Shown here piece by piece: positions 1 to 43,847 of a DNA stretch of 64,000 nt. The position numbers were made by a program, and so were the translations under genes. The DNA comes from Euglena gracilis. Its lineage: Eukaryota > Euglenida > Euglenophyceae > Euglenales. Under the pieces are notes generated by a model. The model did not search any database. It was not told the origin of the DNA and worked only from the letters and a program-made list of their open reading frames with translations. The stretch's first letter is position 1, and every line of letters begins with the position of its first letter. Where the stretch lies: the NCBI GenBank assembly GCA_039621445.1, contig CP154957.1, positions 14,252,947 to 14,316,946 on the forward strand, written 5' to 3'.

Positions 1-215
1 CACGACAAAGAAATGCGCCACAACCTCAGCCAGGCTAGCTGGGCTGGGTCATCCGACACCTGTCAGCCACCGATTCGTTCCCACTGCTCTGCTGTCAGCC
101 AAAATGCCAAACAAGCAAACACCCTTTTTCCTCTCCCTCCCCTTGGCCGCCCGCCCGACTGCCCCCCCCCCCCCCCGGTCTAACGAAGTGACAAAGGAAT
201 ACGGCACGACGAGGG

Positions 216-450
<235 letters not shown>

Positions 451-489
451 CACTGAACCCGAAGCAGGAGCGCGCCACGCCGCCCACAC

Positions 490-13726
<13,237 letters not shown>

Positions 13727-14257
13727 ACAGACTCATTTGGCTCAAAACGGATTGAACTGAACAGATTGTGCATTGCATTCATTATGTTGTTGGTTTCCCA
13801 TGTATTTTTCTTTCAATTTTTCGTCACTTCTTGTAATGAAATCTATTTTCTAAAAAAATACTGAAATTGAATTTGCTGAGATATCACCATAATTAGCAGG
13901 GAGGTTGGATATTTGCCACAGGCATATTGCAAGCCAAATTGAAACATGACAGGAAAATGGGAACACAATTTGGGGGGCGAACGATGAACATCAATCTAAA
14001 TCCTCTAACGTGCAATAGCATGAAAGCCAAACAAAACAGAAAGCCCATCCCCCCCCATACACACACACACAAACCAACACACACACAAATAGGCGTTGCA
14101 ATAGGCGTTGCACGCACGCAAACATACACCTACCGCACTGCACCCACCCATCACAACATACAATCACACGTACACCACACAATGTGTGCGCACACACATG
14201 CACACGTGCGTGCACACATGCGCGCACATACACGCGCGCGTTCAAACACAACGGGCA

Positions 14258-14328
14258 CCTGTCGGGGGGCGAGGACGTTTTCCACCATGGGAGAGCGGCA
14301 CTGGTCGTCCCAAAGGCCCCTGTCCGCC
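14258..14328 (-). CDS. Possible exon downstream of the RRM gene
   Basis: It has a good acceptor CCCTACTTCCAG|TGG and donor CGACAG|GTGCCC. One frame reads WQADRGLWDDQCRSPMVENV, another a basic VAGGQGPLGRPVPLSHGGKR. The second agrees with the phase of the RRM gene. Weak. Confidence 0.25.
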
Positions 14329-14645
14329 TGCCACTGGAAGTAGGGAGAGGCACGAAATGGCTTTGAATGAAATGCAGCACCCACTTAAGTCTGGGCAAGC
14401 AGGTGATGATTCCTGGCAAGAAAATTTGTATTTTTGCTTGCAGCCTCCCGCCGCTGTATGCACGATGTGTTGCCCTGTCCTTGCCAGCAGCCACAGGACA
14501 GGAAAAAGAGCGATGACAGGTGCATTGGCAGACTGCAACGACACGGTATACATATTTCTGCAGACATATGCACTGGTGTGCGAGATCTATTCCACCTGCG
14601 TTGCGTTTTTACATGTGGGGGGTACTGGATGGACAGGAATCAAGA

Positions 14646-14800
14646 GAAATACCACCATCACCACCACCACCACCCCACCACCCCAAAACCACCCACCACC
14701 CCACCACCCACCACCTGTCACCACCATCATCATCACCATCACCACCACCACCACCACCACCAGCAGCAGCAACAATGGCAACAGCAGCAACAACAAGAAC
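14646..14800. repeat. (CAC)n then (CAG/CAA)n low-complexity tract
   Basis: Imperfect CAC repeats pass into CAG and AAC repeats. Confidence 0.9.
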
Positions 14801-15295
14801 ACAAAAAATACGTACCACCAGCTTCTTGTGCTTGCTGTTGTCGGTACTTTTCCGTGTCCTCTTTCGAACCTGGGAGGAATCACATCTGCATTCGCTCAAA
14901 ATTCCCGCACATAGCACAGGGGTATCGAGGAGGGAAAGGAATACACGAAGAGTGCACACTCATTGAATACATAACTGGAAGATCACCAGAAGCCATCCAA
15001 ATGAGTCCCCCCCACTCCCCCGTCCTTTTTTTTCAAAACCAACGGAAACCAGAAAGCAAGAACAGACTTGACATCATTAAACCAGATGAGCACACCGCCC
15101 ACCCCATGGTGCGGAGGGATTTAACGCTCAAGGAGATGCCGTCCTTTAAAAGGGGGGATGGGAAATGCACCCACGCGACTGCCAAAGCCCCCACATTTTC
15201 AACCCGCGGTGCGCTGCCAGAAAGACAGGGTCGGGGCAATAGGTCAATCACGTCAGCCCCCCCCCCCCACCGCCCTTTGCGCGGGACCACCACAC

Positions 15296-15323
15296 CCGTC
15301 CACTTGACGAGCAGGGGCTTGAT
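15296..15323 (-). CDS. RRM gene exon 5 (strand 4)
   Basis: Acceptor GCTGCAG|ATC and donor ACGG|GTGTGG. It is a short in-phase exon encoding IKPLLVKWT, the usual last strand of an RRM. The frame upstream (TDMPDDWPLQ) is also open, so the exon may be longer. Confidence 0.5.
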
Positions 15324-15785
15324 CTGCAGCGGCCAATCATCGGGCATGTCGGTGCAGGGCGGGGGGGGGGGACGTAGGGAGGGGGGTTGCTCTGTTCTCT
15401 GCCGGTGGGAGACAAGGCCATTCTGTTCGCCATCCTTGAATGTGTTCCGAGTTCAACCACCCTGCCTACTCAGGGATGCGAGCGCTTGCGTCCACCCATC
15501 CAACCACCCACCCACCCATCCATCCTCCCAACGCACACCCACACCCACACCCACACCCACACCCACACCCACACCCACACCCACACCCACACCCACACCC
15601 ACACCCGCCTGCCCACCCACCCACCCACACACCCACACCCATACCTACCCACCACCCACCACCCAACCCACCCCCCCACCCACCCACACCCACACCCACA
15701 CCCACACCCACACCCACACCCACACCCACACCCACACCCACACCCACCCACACACCCACACACCCACACCCACACACACACACAT

Positions 15786-15820
<35 letters not shown>

Positions 15821-17735
15821 GACAGACACCCATCGCACACGTGCATACCTACTTATCTGGTTGTTCTTTTTGGCAACAGGAGATTGGCCCACTGGGGGGA
15901 GTTTGGTTTGGACCCCGCCCTGGCTGTTGTTCAGGGTCTGCATGGCGATGAACGCCGCCTCCTGTGTCTCGTACTCCACGAACACTGCCCACCACTCCTT
16001 GCGGGGCTTGCTTTTGCTGGCCGGGAGTGCGGGTGGATGTGCGGCGCGCACACACCAAGGTGCTTCCACACACCATGGTGCTTCCCACAGATTTCTTTCG
16101 GTTTGACTCAATATCTTTATCCTCTGGCGTTGGACTGCGTTATCTCACATCAGGGCCAAAGGGGGGGGGGCTCAAGGCCAAACACACCCACTCAGCCACC
16201 CAACCTCCCTCCCCTGCAACGAATTCAACCCCCTGAGAAATCACCACCCGAACAACAAAACCCGCAAAATGCTTGGGGCAACCAAACCAACAACTCAAAC
16301 GGGGGAAGGCGGGGGCGCACACCTCGGCAGCATCTCCAGCTTCACCACCTTGCCGAACACCTCCATCCGCTCCTGCAGCTGCTCCCGCGTCATCTGGATG
16401 TGGACGTGGAGCAGGCCCCGTCACGGGTGTGCCAGACGGCTGGTGGGGTGAGCGCGCTGGCCGGGCCCTTTCTCGCCAGGGCCAACGACCCCCCCCCCCA
16501 GGTCTAGCTGAGAGGCGGGGAAGCTTGGCCTGGCTGGCAAAAAGTTGCTGCCTTGTAGGGGGGTCCAGCCAGGGATGCATGGGAAGCCTGAGAGGGAGGG
16601 GGCCCACTTTTGAAGTTGCGCTGCCCGGCTCAAATTCATGGTCAAACAATCAAAGTTTTTTTTGCACAACCATCAAGTCTTTTGGGGAGGATTTTTATAC
16701 CCTCCCTGCTTGGCGGGTTCAAAAAAAAAATAGCGAAAATTTTTCTTCCTGCGATGCGCGCCAAAAACGCTTTTTTCCCTCTCATTTAAGCATATTGCAT
16801 ATTTTTGGGTGTTTCGTTGTTGTTATTTTTAAAAAAAAAGACAAAAGATAAAAATGAGTCTTTTATAATTTTAATTATTCAAATTTCAATCTCAAAATAA
16901 ATTCAAAGAAAAATTAGGGATTTTTTACCAATTTTGACCCAGTATGGTCCCTTTGACCGCCCACAGCACCGAACCATTTCCCGGCCCTCACCATTTCGAC
17001 GTAGCACCCACCCCATGTTGACAGGGGGTCCGGTAGGGGGCCACAGGACATCACTTATGCCATACGGGACCCCCAGGGGGGATCCAACTGGCCAGCAGTT
17101 TTTTCCAGCCCCCCCCTGCCATCGACCAGTTTTAATTCCTGTCCACTGCCCTTTGTGCAGTTGGAGGGTAACGGATTTTTCTGCCTCAGGAGGTGCAAAA
17201 AATGGGCCAAAAGCCATCTGAACTATGGAACAAAAATACTAACTCCACCTGGGACATAATTATTCCCTCACCCAAAATAAGAATGTTCCAACGTTTTTGA
17301 ATGGGAAGCAACTCATCGATTAATTACAAACAAATTCCTTGGGACATTGCTCGATATGAAACTCGTCACCTGGAAGTGTGCAGAGCAATGGAAAAAGCAG
17401 AATAGCAAAATAACCTGAAAAGCATTCAGAGGTGGACACTTGCAAATGGGACAACCCCTTGCCCCGAAAGCCCTGCAAAACCTGTTCATATGGTGCCTGG
17501 ATTCTCCAAAAATCGGCCAAAAATCGGCCAAAAATCAATATTTTCAAAATTTCTCCAAAATGAAGCAAAATCAAAGGAAATGTCCGGAGACTGGGCAGGT
17601 CAAAAAGAAAGGCTGCCCCACCCCCGGGGAGACTTGGTGGGAGGATCCCTTATTGGGAGTTGGTTTGGTTCCCACCAAGGCACTGTGCAACGGAAAAATA
17701 ATACTCGGTGCCGAGGCACCAGGGAAAGTTGTGCA

Positions 17736-17768
<33 letters not shown>

Positions 17769-18311
17769 AATGGTGCCCCCCCCCCCCCGCGGAGGTAGAT
17801 CCCCACTCATGGAGTTTCCAGATGACCCTCCCACCATATTGTCGGATTGACCGCGTGGAAAATGCACAACCCTGGGCATAAGGTGTAGACATTCTCTGCA
17901 GGCGCCGGCTTGGAGGACATCTCGAACACTTTGCTCAGCCGCTGGGCATGGTACTCCGCGTCGATTTTCCCGAGCTGGGGCTCATACAGCGGCCTTCTCA
18001 TACAGCACCCCCCCCCCCTGTGGGGTTCACCGATACAGACCAGCGAACGAGTACTGTAGCAAAATGCCAATCACCCAACCATAACGTCATGCAACTCCCA
18101 AAAAATCTGCTGTGATTTCTCCCAAAACTACAAGAACACATTTGCACAGAATGTGTTGAATCCGACTGGGGATTATGATATCCTTCCAGGTCAACCTTGT
18201 CTTGATTGGGGGGCGGGGGGTTGGAGGGACGTCCCGACTCTGCTGTTGGCGACTGCCTGCCTGCAGCAGACGGTTCAGCTTCGCTGTCTCGTAATCAATG
18301 TCGACGGCCAT
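15296..18311 (-). CDS. RRM-type RNA-binding protein (five-exon model)
   Basis: Proposed exons are 18261-18311, 17891-17974, 16323-16393, 15914-16016 and 15296-15323, all in agreeing phase. The start region reads MAVDIDYETAKLNRLLQ and then LGKIDAEYHAQRLSKVFEM. Later exons give MTREQLQERMEVFGKVVKLE (RRM helix 1 and strand 2), EWWAVFVEYETQEAAFIAMQ (an RNP1-like strand and helix 2) and IKPLLVKW (strand 4). Strand 1 may be the in-frame LLHVHIQ just upstream of 16393, which would require a different acceptor. RRM domains bind single-stranded RNA in splicing, stability or translation; nothing here shows which. The first intron is GC-AG (CAG|GC). The gene may continue below 15296; a weak exon candidate sits at 14258-14328. 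Confidence 0.6.
15490..15820. repeat. (CACACC)n minisatellite and CA repeat
   Basis: Blocks of ACACCC hexamers at 15537-15607 and 15684-15746, CACC tracts between them and CA repeats to 15816. It lies in an RRM-gene intron. Confidence 0.95.
15914..16016 (-). CDS. RRM gene exon 4 (RNP1-like strand)
   Basis: Acceptor GGCCAG|C and donor GGCGGG|GTCC. It encodes SKSKPRKEWWAVFVEYETQE and then AAFIAMQTLNN. The aromatic residues in AVFVEYET fit the RNP1 strand, although the match to consensus is loose. Confidence 0.7.
16323..16393 (-). CDS. RRM gene exon 3 (helix 1, strand 2)
   Basis: Acceptor ATCCAG|ATG and donor CCGAG|GTGTGC. It encodes MTREQLQERMEVFGKVVKLE. The open frame extends upstream by LLHVHIQ, which would be a good RRM strand 1. 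Confidence 0.65.
16495..16650. repeat. CTGGCTGG/CCAGCC-family element
   Basis: A C tract, then CAGGTCTAGCTGAGAGGCGG, CTTGGCCTGGCTGGC, AAAAAGTTGCTGCC and GGGGGGTCCAGCCAGGG. Other copies, judged by shared words, are at about 8780-8990, 9095-9210, 28300-28420, 38495-38620, 42660-42945, 44640-44765 and 52470-52620. Confidence 0.6.
17739..17769. repeat. (AAC)n microsatellite
   Basis: Ten AAC units in the intron between RRM exons 2 and 3. Confidence 0.95.
17891..17974 (-). CDS. RRM gene exon 2
   Basis: The acceptor CCCCAG|CTC and donor GAGAAT|GTC give 28 codons in phase 0, LGKIDAEYHAQRLSKVFEM followed by SSKPAPAEN. It is predicted helical, upstream of the RRM. Confidence 0.55.
18261..18311 (-). 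CDS. RRM gene exon 1
   Basis: The ATG at 18311-18309 follows a strong acceptor-like TTGTCCGCAG at 18323, so this may instead be the second exon. It encodes MAVDIDYETAKLNRLLQ. The donor is CAG|GCAGGC, a GC donor, and splices in phase 0 to LGKIDAEYH. Confidence 0.55.
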
Positions 18312-19294
18312 AGGGGACTGCGGACAAGAGACTGCAACGCGGGGAGTCGGGGCAAATGAACGGCTGGGCGCAATAGTTCTCAGCTTGGCACCAGAATACA
18401 CAACCCGGGGTCCGGCTCCAGCTTCTGTTTGGAAAAGTTTCTCTTCTTTCCAGTAGATATGAGGCTGGAGTCCAATTATTTGACCCTCAACCTGTAGCGA
18501 ATCCTGCTTCTGAAAAGAGGTTTCCCTCATGTTGGACGTTGCGTTAACCCGCAGCTCCCCCAAGCACCAAAGGACCCAGGTCCAGACACCTTCAGTCAAC
18601 AACGGAATTCGGCCCACTCTGAAAATGATCACCGCTGTTATCCGCCATCTACTTTGACCGATGGGTGGGGTCCATACTGGGCTGAAAGGGAACCGTTTCT
18701 CCTCCCCCAATTATATGAAATCTTTTCAGGTGAAAACTCCTTTACTCTCCAATTATGCAATTTACCCATAAGGCATTTGAGCCAATAATTCCCCAACTGC
18801 CCCCCCCCCAAGGGGCCTGGACTGGAAAGTTTGGTGAAACGCCCACCCAGCATGCCATTTTCCTGGTTTTTGTCAGAAGCTGGTTCCCAAAACTGCACCA
18901 CGTTTGGCCAGGGGATGCACACTCACATCATCCACAGGAGCTTAACATTCATTCAGGTGATCACAGCTTCAAATATGTTTAAGATTCAGAATATTGGACC
19001 AGAGAATCTCTTTTCTGCGAAAGCAGGCATAGAAAAGCAAATATAATAAATACACAATTCATTAAGAATGAGGTTAACCAACCCCAACGACAGAACCAGC
19101 ACCAAATGACAAAGAGGCAAGCCTCTTCGGCGCGCCAAGTCTCATTCCAGCCATGTTGCTGCTGGTGGGACACAACTTACCCCCGCCGCACCAGCTGCGG
19201 CGCGGCAGTGGTGGGGGTGACCTGCGCTGTGGTGGTGGTTGAGTGGACGGGGAGGGGACAGGAGGGGAGGGGAGGGAAGGGGTGGCACTGGGGG

Positions 19295-27935
<8,641 letters not shown>

Positions 27936-28299
27936 GATTCTGGCAGAATTCGTCAACAGTTGACCCAGAAGCGTTGCCACGGTTGTCGGCCAAAATGGAG
28001 CAGTGTGTATTTTTTTGTGTGTATTCGGATTCTGTTTGTGTATTCGCATTCTGTGGTCTGCACTTTTCATTTAGTTTTTTTGATTTTTGTACTGTTTGTA
28101 TTTGTGTTGCGGGTTTCCAGCCACCCAGCAGCCTTTTCTAGCCCCGGGCACCCCCCCCCCATCGACAAGCCTTGTTAATTTTGCCCGAAGGGCGGCTGGA
28201 CGGCAACGGAGTTTTTGCTTTCAGAGGTGCAAAAATGGGCCAAAATGGGCAAAAATGCAAATAATTAAAATAATTGGCCCCCAGCAATTGGGGCGTCAC

Positions 28300-28420
28300 T
28301 CAAGGGTCCCCTGGGGGGGGGTCCAGCTCAGAGGCTGGAAAATTTGGGCTGGCTGAAAAACGGCTCCTGGCTGACCCTCTCACAGGTCCCCCGGCTGGAA
28401 ATAAGCTTAATTGGGGGTCG
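28300..28420. repeat. CTGGCTGG/CCAGCC-family element
   Basis: CTGGGGGGGGGTCCAGCTCA then GAGGCTGGAAAATTTGGGCT, GGCTGAAAAACGG and CTGGCTGACCC. It is very close to the copy at 38495 and to the reverse complement of the copy at 44640. Confidence 0.7.
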
Positions 28421-28429
28421 AGCCGGACC

Positions 28430-28700
28430 ATGCAATTTTTTTACCGACCCCGGGGGGGGGGTCACTCCACTTTTTGAAAAACCAGTCAGTCACTTTTTTC
28501 AGGAAACCAGTCAGTCACTACCCCCGGGGAGGGGGGTCGGTCACTCTGGGATCCAAAGGAAATTTGACCAAAAACATAAAAAAAGGCAAAAAAAAGGGGG
28601 AGGGGGTCCGGGCCAAAAACCAGTCAGTCACTCCGAAAAAACCAGTCACCCCCCTGGGGGGGGGAGGTCGGCCAGTCCTTAAGGCCAGTCTTAAGCAATT
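28430..28700. repeat. CAGTCAGTCACT-family element
   Basis: It starts GCAATTTTTTTACCGACCCC and ends CAGTCTTAAGCAATTG, with four AACCAGTCAGTCACT units between and C/G tracts at both ends. GCAATT occurs at both edges. Confidence 0.75.
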
Positions 28701-29439
28701 GACTGAGCTGGACGCCAAAAAAACAACGAAACTGTAACTCCTCGCGCTACCTGGGAAAATTGTTCTGCCTGACCCCACCTCCCCGACGGAACAGACGGGG
28801 CCGAGATGGTGTTTGTAATTCTGTTTGTTTATTTGTGTATTTTTGTTTAATGAGTGTTCTATTTCTGACAAGAAAATGCGTGCAGATACATTTTCTTTGG
28901 GGGGATTTGAAGCGAACCCAAATCGGTCACACTGACTTGCAATGTCTCCAGTTTGGACAGAAATCATTGTATCCTCTGACCAGGACATGTGATCCATATT
29001 CCGAACATCAGCCGACTTGACGGTGTCCAACATACTTTAACCAATTGGAACTAAAAAGGAGGGGGACAACAACCCCGGTGGGGACAACAACAGTGTGCAC
29101 TTTTGGCTGGAGCCCCATTCTATGGAGGCAAATTTTGCATTGATGTTTTCAAACTCCTGCAATCGAAATCCCTCTGTTGAAGCCAGCTTGTGTTTCCCCT
29201 GCATCAACAGCGTACCAGTGCTTCCAAGCAACAACTGCAACGACCGGTTCACAACTCAGAAAAAAATGGTGGCTCTCTTACCCATCACACGAACCGGCAG
29301 GAATGGTCGTACGATCCTGCAACCGGCGTTGCCTCATTGCTGGTCCACACACAAAAACGGAGGGGGCGCAGCGCGTGTTTGGCAAACTGGGTTTGGAGCG
29401 GCACAGTGCTGGCCATGCCTCGCGGTGGCGATGCGTCTG

Positions 29440-29780
29440 TGTGTGTGGGGCTGGGGGCCGGTGGCGTGCGGTACGCACACCCCGTGACGGCCGAGCAGCG
29501 GCAGGCTCTGCCGCCCCCGTCGACAGCGGGACACATATATAAGTGGCCGCCGGCCCGAATGCCCCTCCCTGGTGACCCGACAGCTGGACGGGGCAGAGGA
29601 GGCAGTCAGTGTAGGTGGGTGGCGGGGGGGGGGGGGTTGGGGGTCAGGTGTACACGAAGTGGAAGCAGCCCGGGGACACCCCGGCAGGCCCCTCCGCGGT
29701 GGGCGGACTGCGTGGGGAGCGGGCAGACCCCCTTCGGAACCTCCGGGCGGAGCCAGTGGCGTTCTGTATTGCAGCCAGAG
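29440..29780 (-). CDS. GC-rich coding-like blocks, strand uncertain
   Basis: Two high-GC3 blocks are open on both strands. Minus reading: acceptor GCAATACAG near 29775, then HWLRPEVPKGVCPLPTQSAH, and a block ending RQSLPLLGRHG|GTGTGCG. Plus reading: YAHPVTAEQRQALPPPSTAG and then VYTKWKQPGDTPAGPSAVGG after GGGTCAG at 29649. The minus reading fits the surrounding gene direction, but the choice is not secure. Confidence 0.25.
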
Positions 29781-31052
29781 ATCGACCAAAGAGCCCCGCC
29801 AAACGTTGTGCTTTGCACCAACAAGTCAAATAGAACCTCCGGGGGAAGGGGCCGACTGCACCCCTGACGGTTTTGACCTTTGTTTCCCGGCTAAGTTTAG
29901 CTGGCTGAGCAGGCTGGGAGACCTGTTCCCTCCAAATATTATCAATATGGAAACGAGAAATAATAAATAAGGAACAATATGGAGACCCCACCAAAAATAT
30001 GCTCGGGGGTATATATCATTTGGGCACCTGAAATCAGGGGCCGGGGTTATGTAAATTGGATATTTTATTTCATACTCAAAAAAGCACCTCAAAAAAGTGT
30101 TACATAAATTTTGCCTTTTGCACTTTTTTTGTTGACACTTTGCTTTAGGTTGGTGCTGTCACAAATTTTTGGCACCAATCTTTTTTTTGCCAAAATGTGT
30201 TGTTTTTTCGACAGAAATTGAGCATTTCCTGCCTTGCCAATTCTCAGGGGGGTATCTTATTTGGGCAGCCAAAATCCCTGGCCAGGTGGTTGAAGCCACC
30301 CACACCCAAACTTAAGCAACCTCTCCAAAATTTAAACAACCCCCAAATTTTAGCAATCATCTTGGGACCAATGAAAGTTCCGAATTTAAGCAATCCCTGA
30401 AACTGAGGTGAAACAAAAGAAAAACGCAAGCGAAAAGGAAAGCGAAATAAACTTAAACAAACAAAACAATAGCACAATTTTAGAGAATACAACAGACTCA
30501 AACTTGTTGAGACTGCGCGTTTTTTGGGGGGAACATTACAGTGATGATGATGATTACAGTGATGATTACTATGGTGTTGCATGCATTTTCGTTCTAAAAA
30601 CCTCCAACTCCCTGAACAAGAAAGGATATTTTTTTTGTTGACCGTTTAGTCCAAATTTAAGCAACCCCTCGATGTGCATGGTGAAACCCAAATTTAAGCA
30701 ACTCCTTGGGCGGATCGGCTGAAACCCGAATTAAACAACGGATTCCTTAAATTTTTTGAGGGTGTATTATTTGAGGGGTTACATCACAGAGAAGAATAAC
30801 AAAAAGAAAGCAAAAAAAATAATCTTTTCACGGCACGTCAGGGGCAGACCCATTGTTTGATTTGCCCCCTACCCCTTGGAGAGGAACACCCTAAGGTCAA
30901 CAATCATAAAAAATCCCTAATCCAGGCGGATCTGGAAAATTTGGTCTCAGGGAAAAATTTGCAGGATGAGGAATTTTTCAAATTGGAATCATTTTCTGGT
31001 AGAAAATCCTGCCCCCCAAAACCCACAAAAAAACCTTCAAATTTTGCAGTAA

Positions 31053-31138
31053 TGAACAAAATTTGGCAAATTTTGCAGAAATTAACAAAATTTGGCAAAT
31101 TTTGCAGAAATTAACAAAATTTGGCAAATTTTGCAAAT
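31053..31138. repeat. 29-bp tandem repeat, three copies
   Basis: The unit AACAAAATTTGGCAAATTTT then GCAGAAATT is repeated almost perfectly three times, the last copy truncated. Confidence 0.85.
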
Positions 31139-31227
31139 TTCGTGGGACTCATTTCACCTTCCATTTCAGATTCCAGGCAGCGACAAAACACGGAATAATT
31201 GCCCCCCCCCCCCGGCCCCACACCATG

Positions 31228-40877
<9,650 letters not shown>

Positions 40878-41214
40878 CTGAGACGGAGCCAACATCGGAA
40901 CGACAGACGCCGGCGTTTTCACCATCAGTGCAGTGCCAATAATCAGATTGAACAAAATCGAAGCCAATCTTGATAAACACTCAATGCAAATTTAAATGCT
41001 CAATGCATACATAGTATGTATATTGCCTATGCTGGATATATGTGTATATATGTATATATGCATATATGTGTTATATATAAATGAATGTATACACGTGTGC
41101 ATATGCATATATGTATTTATGTATATTTGTATGTGTGTGTATGTTGTTATATGCCATTGCTTTATGCCATATGTGTGTTTACATCTGACATAAATCCTAA
41201 ACTGGTGCCCCCCT

Positions 41215-41515
41215 CAAATTCAGGGGGAGTACTAGTTTGGGACTACCGGCACGGACCGCGAAAGGTTTTGTGAAAGATGTTCATGGGGTTATTGAAAGAG
41301 TAGGGTCAGGGTTAGGATTTGGCCCCTAAATTCTGGCCTAACTTTAGGACCAAAGTCAGGCCAGAAGTTAGGCAAAACTTCAAGCCTAACTCCTAACCCT
41401 AACTCTACTCCTTCAATAACCCCATAAACACCTGTCACAAGAATTTCACAGTCCATGCCGGGTATCCCAAACTGGTACCCCACTGAATTTCATGGGGGGG
41501 GGTACCAGTTTGGGA
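41215..41515. repeat. Long imperfect hairpin with TTAGGG/CCCTAA-like arms
   Basis: The left arm GGCACGGACCGCGAAAGG ... CATGGGGTTATTGAAAGAGT is the imperfect reverse complement of ACTCCTTCAATAACCCCATA ... CAGTCCATGCCGGGTA. Inner arms are GTCAGGGTTAGGATTTGG and GCCTAACTCCTAACCCTAAC. Each side is bracketed by a related mini-hairpin (ACTGGTGCCCC... and ACTGGTACCCC..., each ending CCAGTTTGGGAC or CTAGTTTGGGAC). It probably represents an inverted-repeat element. Confidence 0.75.
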
Positions 41516-41525
41516 CTTATGCCAC

Positions 41526-41664
41526 ATACATACATACATACATGCATACATACATACATACATACATACATACATACATACATACATACATACATACATA
41601 CATACATACATACATACATACATACGTACATACATACATACATGCATGCATACATACATACAAC
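41526..41664. repeat. (ATAC)n microsatellite
   Basis: Thirty-odd ACAT units with rare G substitutions, directly beside the long hairpin at 41215-41515. Confidence 0.97.
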
Positions 41665-42659
41665 ATACACACACACACAAACACGCATACACGCACAACA
41701 TATGGCATAAATCTCAAAGTGGTATCCCTCCCCTGATGCAATCGGGACAAAAATGACCAGAAACAAAAATGATGAGAAAACACCCATATTTTTCCTATGG
41801 CTTCCCGCGTCATTTTTCCTCCCGTACCCTTTCTACTACCCCATTGGAGGGGCCACGTTCAGGGTGGTCAAATGTCACGATGGGGGGTATGACATATGGT
41901 CGATTTTGGGGTGTGCTTTTAATGCAAAATCACAAAAAAGTCACCCAGAAAACCGTTTTGATCATTTTGGAAACTTTGAGCAGCTTTTTTGATTCCGAAA
42001 GATATTCCATTCTTGTTTCTAAAAATTTTTCATCACGTGTGAGTGTGCAATATACACATATACAAGCACAAAAATGATGGGAAAAATGATAGGGAGAAAA
42101 ATGACGGGAAAAAAACCTATGGGAAATTTTCGATGGAAAATTCATGATGGGAAAAATCAACTTTCGACGGAAAATGGTGACAATTTTTCCCTCTTACACA
42201 CAATAATTGTTCCAGAGGGGGAGACGATTGTGGTGCTGGGTCCACTTTTCGGGAAAGTCAGGGGTCATTTTTTGGGATACGGTCAGGGTCACGGCGGGAC
42301 CGTTGGCGGGCTGGTTTTTTCACATTGTTCAGCGGTGAGGCTGCTGCGTTTGCAAGCATATGTTATCTGAATGGTTAACTAAGCAAGGCAACGATGCAAG
42401 AGATATCTCTCAGGGTACTCAGAGATAAACTTTCGGAGAACACGGAAGAGACAGAGGCCTAAACGGGCACACCCAGAACTTCGCTGAAATGGGAATATGC
42501 AAAACTGGACACACCTTTAGCCACGCTTTGGAGATGCCGGTGTTGATATGGTCGGTGGCAGAGCCTCCAGCCAACTTGTCCAAAAAAAATTATGCGGTTG
42601 AAGAATCAGAGAGCATTGTGAAATGTAGGAATGCAACCAATATGCTGATGCATGCTGCG

Positions 42660-42945
42660 GACAGTACCCCAAAAAATGCCCAAAACAGCCCAAATCCAGC
42701 TGGGGTGGCATTTTTTTTTCAGCCAAAAAAAAAGGTAAAATCCCAAAACCGGCCCCAAAAAAGCTGGTTTGGCCGTTTTTGACCCTTCTTTTGACCCCTT
42801 TTGACCTTTCCAATTTTTCTGGTGCTTTGTGCTGAAAGCATTTTTGGTTCAGCATGGTTTCGCTCCCTGGGGGGGTCTGCCGCTCGGCTGGGAGGTGCTG
42901 GCTGGCTGGACCCCGGGGGGGGGGGAGAGGGTCCCCTCTGTGGTC
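42660..42945. repeat. CTGGCTGG/CCAGCC-family element, larger version
   Basis: AAATCCAGCTGGGGTGGC at the left, GGGAGGTGCTGGCTGGCTGG and GGGTCCCCTCT at the right, with TTTTGACCCC words between. It closely parallels 8930-9215 in layout. Confidence 0.6.
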
Positions 42946-43014
42946 CATTTGCAATTTTTGGCGAAAATTAATGTACCGTTTTTCAAATATATTCATTTTT
43001 ATTTTTTTGCGGAT

Positions 43015-43150
43015 TCCGGGTCTGCTTCCCGGCTGCCGAGTGGAGCCCCCGGGCCCACGGCAGCGGCCGGTTCAGCCGCGCCGTTACACCTCGGTCGGTC
43101 TCGTGGACCGATCCTCGAGGTGGGACGTCTCTCGGCTGCCCATCGTGAGA
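43015..43150 (+). CDS. Possible exon upstream of ABM copy 1
   Basis: A GC-rich block on the plus strand reads RVCFPAAEWSPRAHGSGRFS with high GC3. It could be a 5' exon of ABM copy 1 or of another gene. The minus strand is also open. Confidence 0.2.
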
Positions 43151-43514
43151 ACTTTGTTCAGCGAGTGACGTTTCCTCCGGCGAGGGAGCGTCGCCGCTGC
43201 CCCGGACCCAGCAGCCATTGGTGGGTCTGAGGCCTTCAGCAAAGCAGCCTTTTGGGCCTCCCTCTGACTGGGCTCTCCTGGGTCACTTTGCCCCTGGCGC
43301 CCCCTCTCCATCGCCCCCTACTACGAGGTGGCGGACGGCAAGCTGGAGGAGTTCAAGGCCCTCGCCCGGCGCGCGGTGGAACTCTCGCTGCCCGAAAAAG
43401 GCGCTGGCTCGCTGCATTTTGCATTTGCCTTCAACGGCAATGTGGCATTTTGTCGTGAATCCTATGCCAAGGCAGTGCCAACGGCTGCATTCTTAATTAG
43501 TGTGTGTCTGACGT

Positions 43515-43634
43515 TTGGTGTGTGTGTGTGTGTTGTGTGTGTGTGTGTGTGTGTGTGTGGGGGGTGTGTGGGGGGTGGGTGTGTGTGTGTGGGTGAGGGG
43601 TGTGCGTGTGTGTGTGGGGTGTGTGTGTGTGTGT

Positions 43635-43672
<38 letters not shown>

Positions 43673-43807
43673 GGTGTGTGTGTGTGTGGTGGGGTGTGTG
43701 TGTGTGGTGTGTGTGTGTGTGTGAGGTGTGTGTGTGTGGGGTGTGTGTGTGTGTTTGTGGTGTGTGTGTGTGTGTTGTGTGTGTGTGTGTGGTGTGTGTG
43801 TGTGTGT

Positions 43808-43847
<40 letters not shown>

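Noticed and set aside
1-103. Last exon of the SET gene (frame reading ADSRAVGTNRWLTGVG then a stop)
   Set aside because: An acceptor GGCTGACAG is present, but the residues do not match the family C-terminus well enough to claim it.
14434-16507. 505- and 355-codon plus-strand open frames rich in Pro, His and Thr
   Set aside because: They run through CAC and CACACC repeats and antisense to RRM exons.
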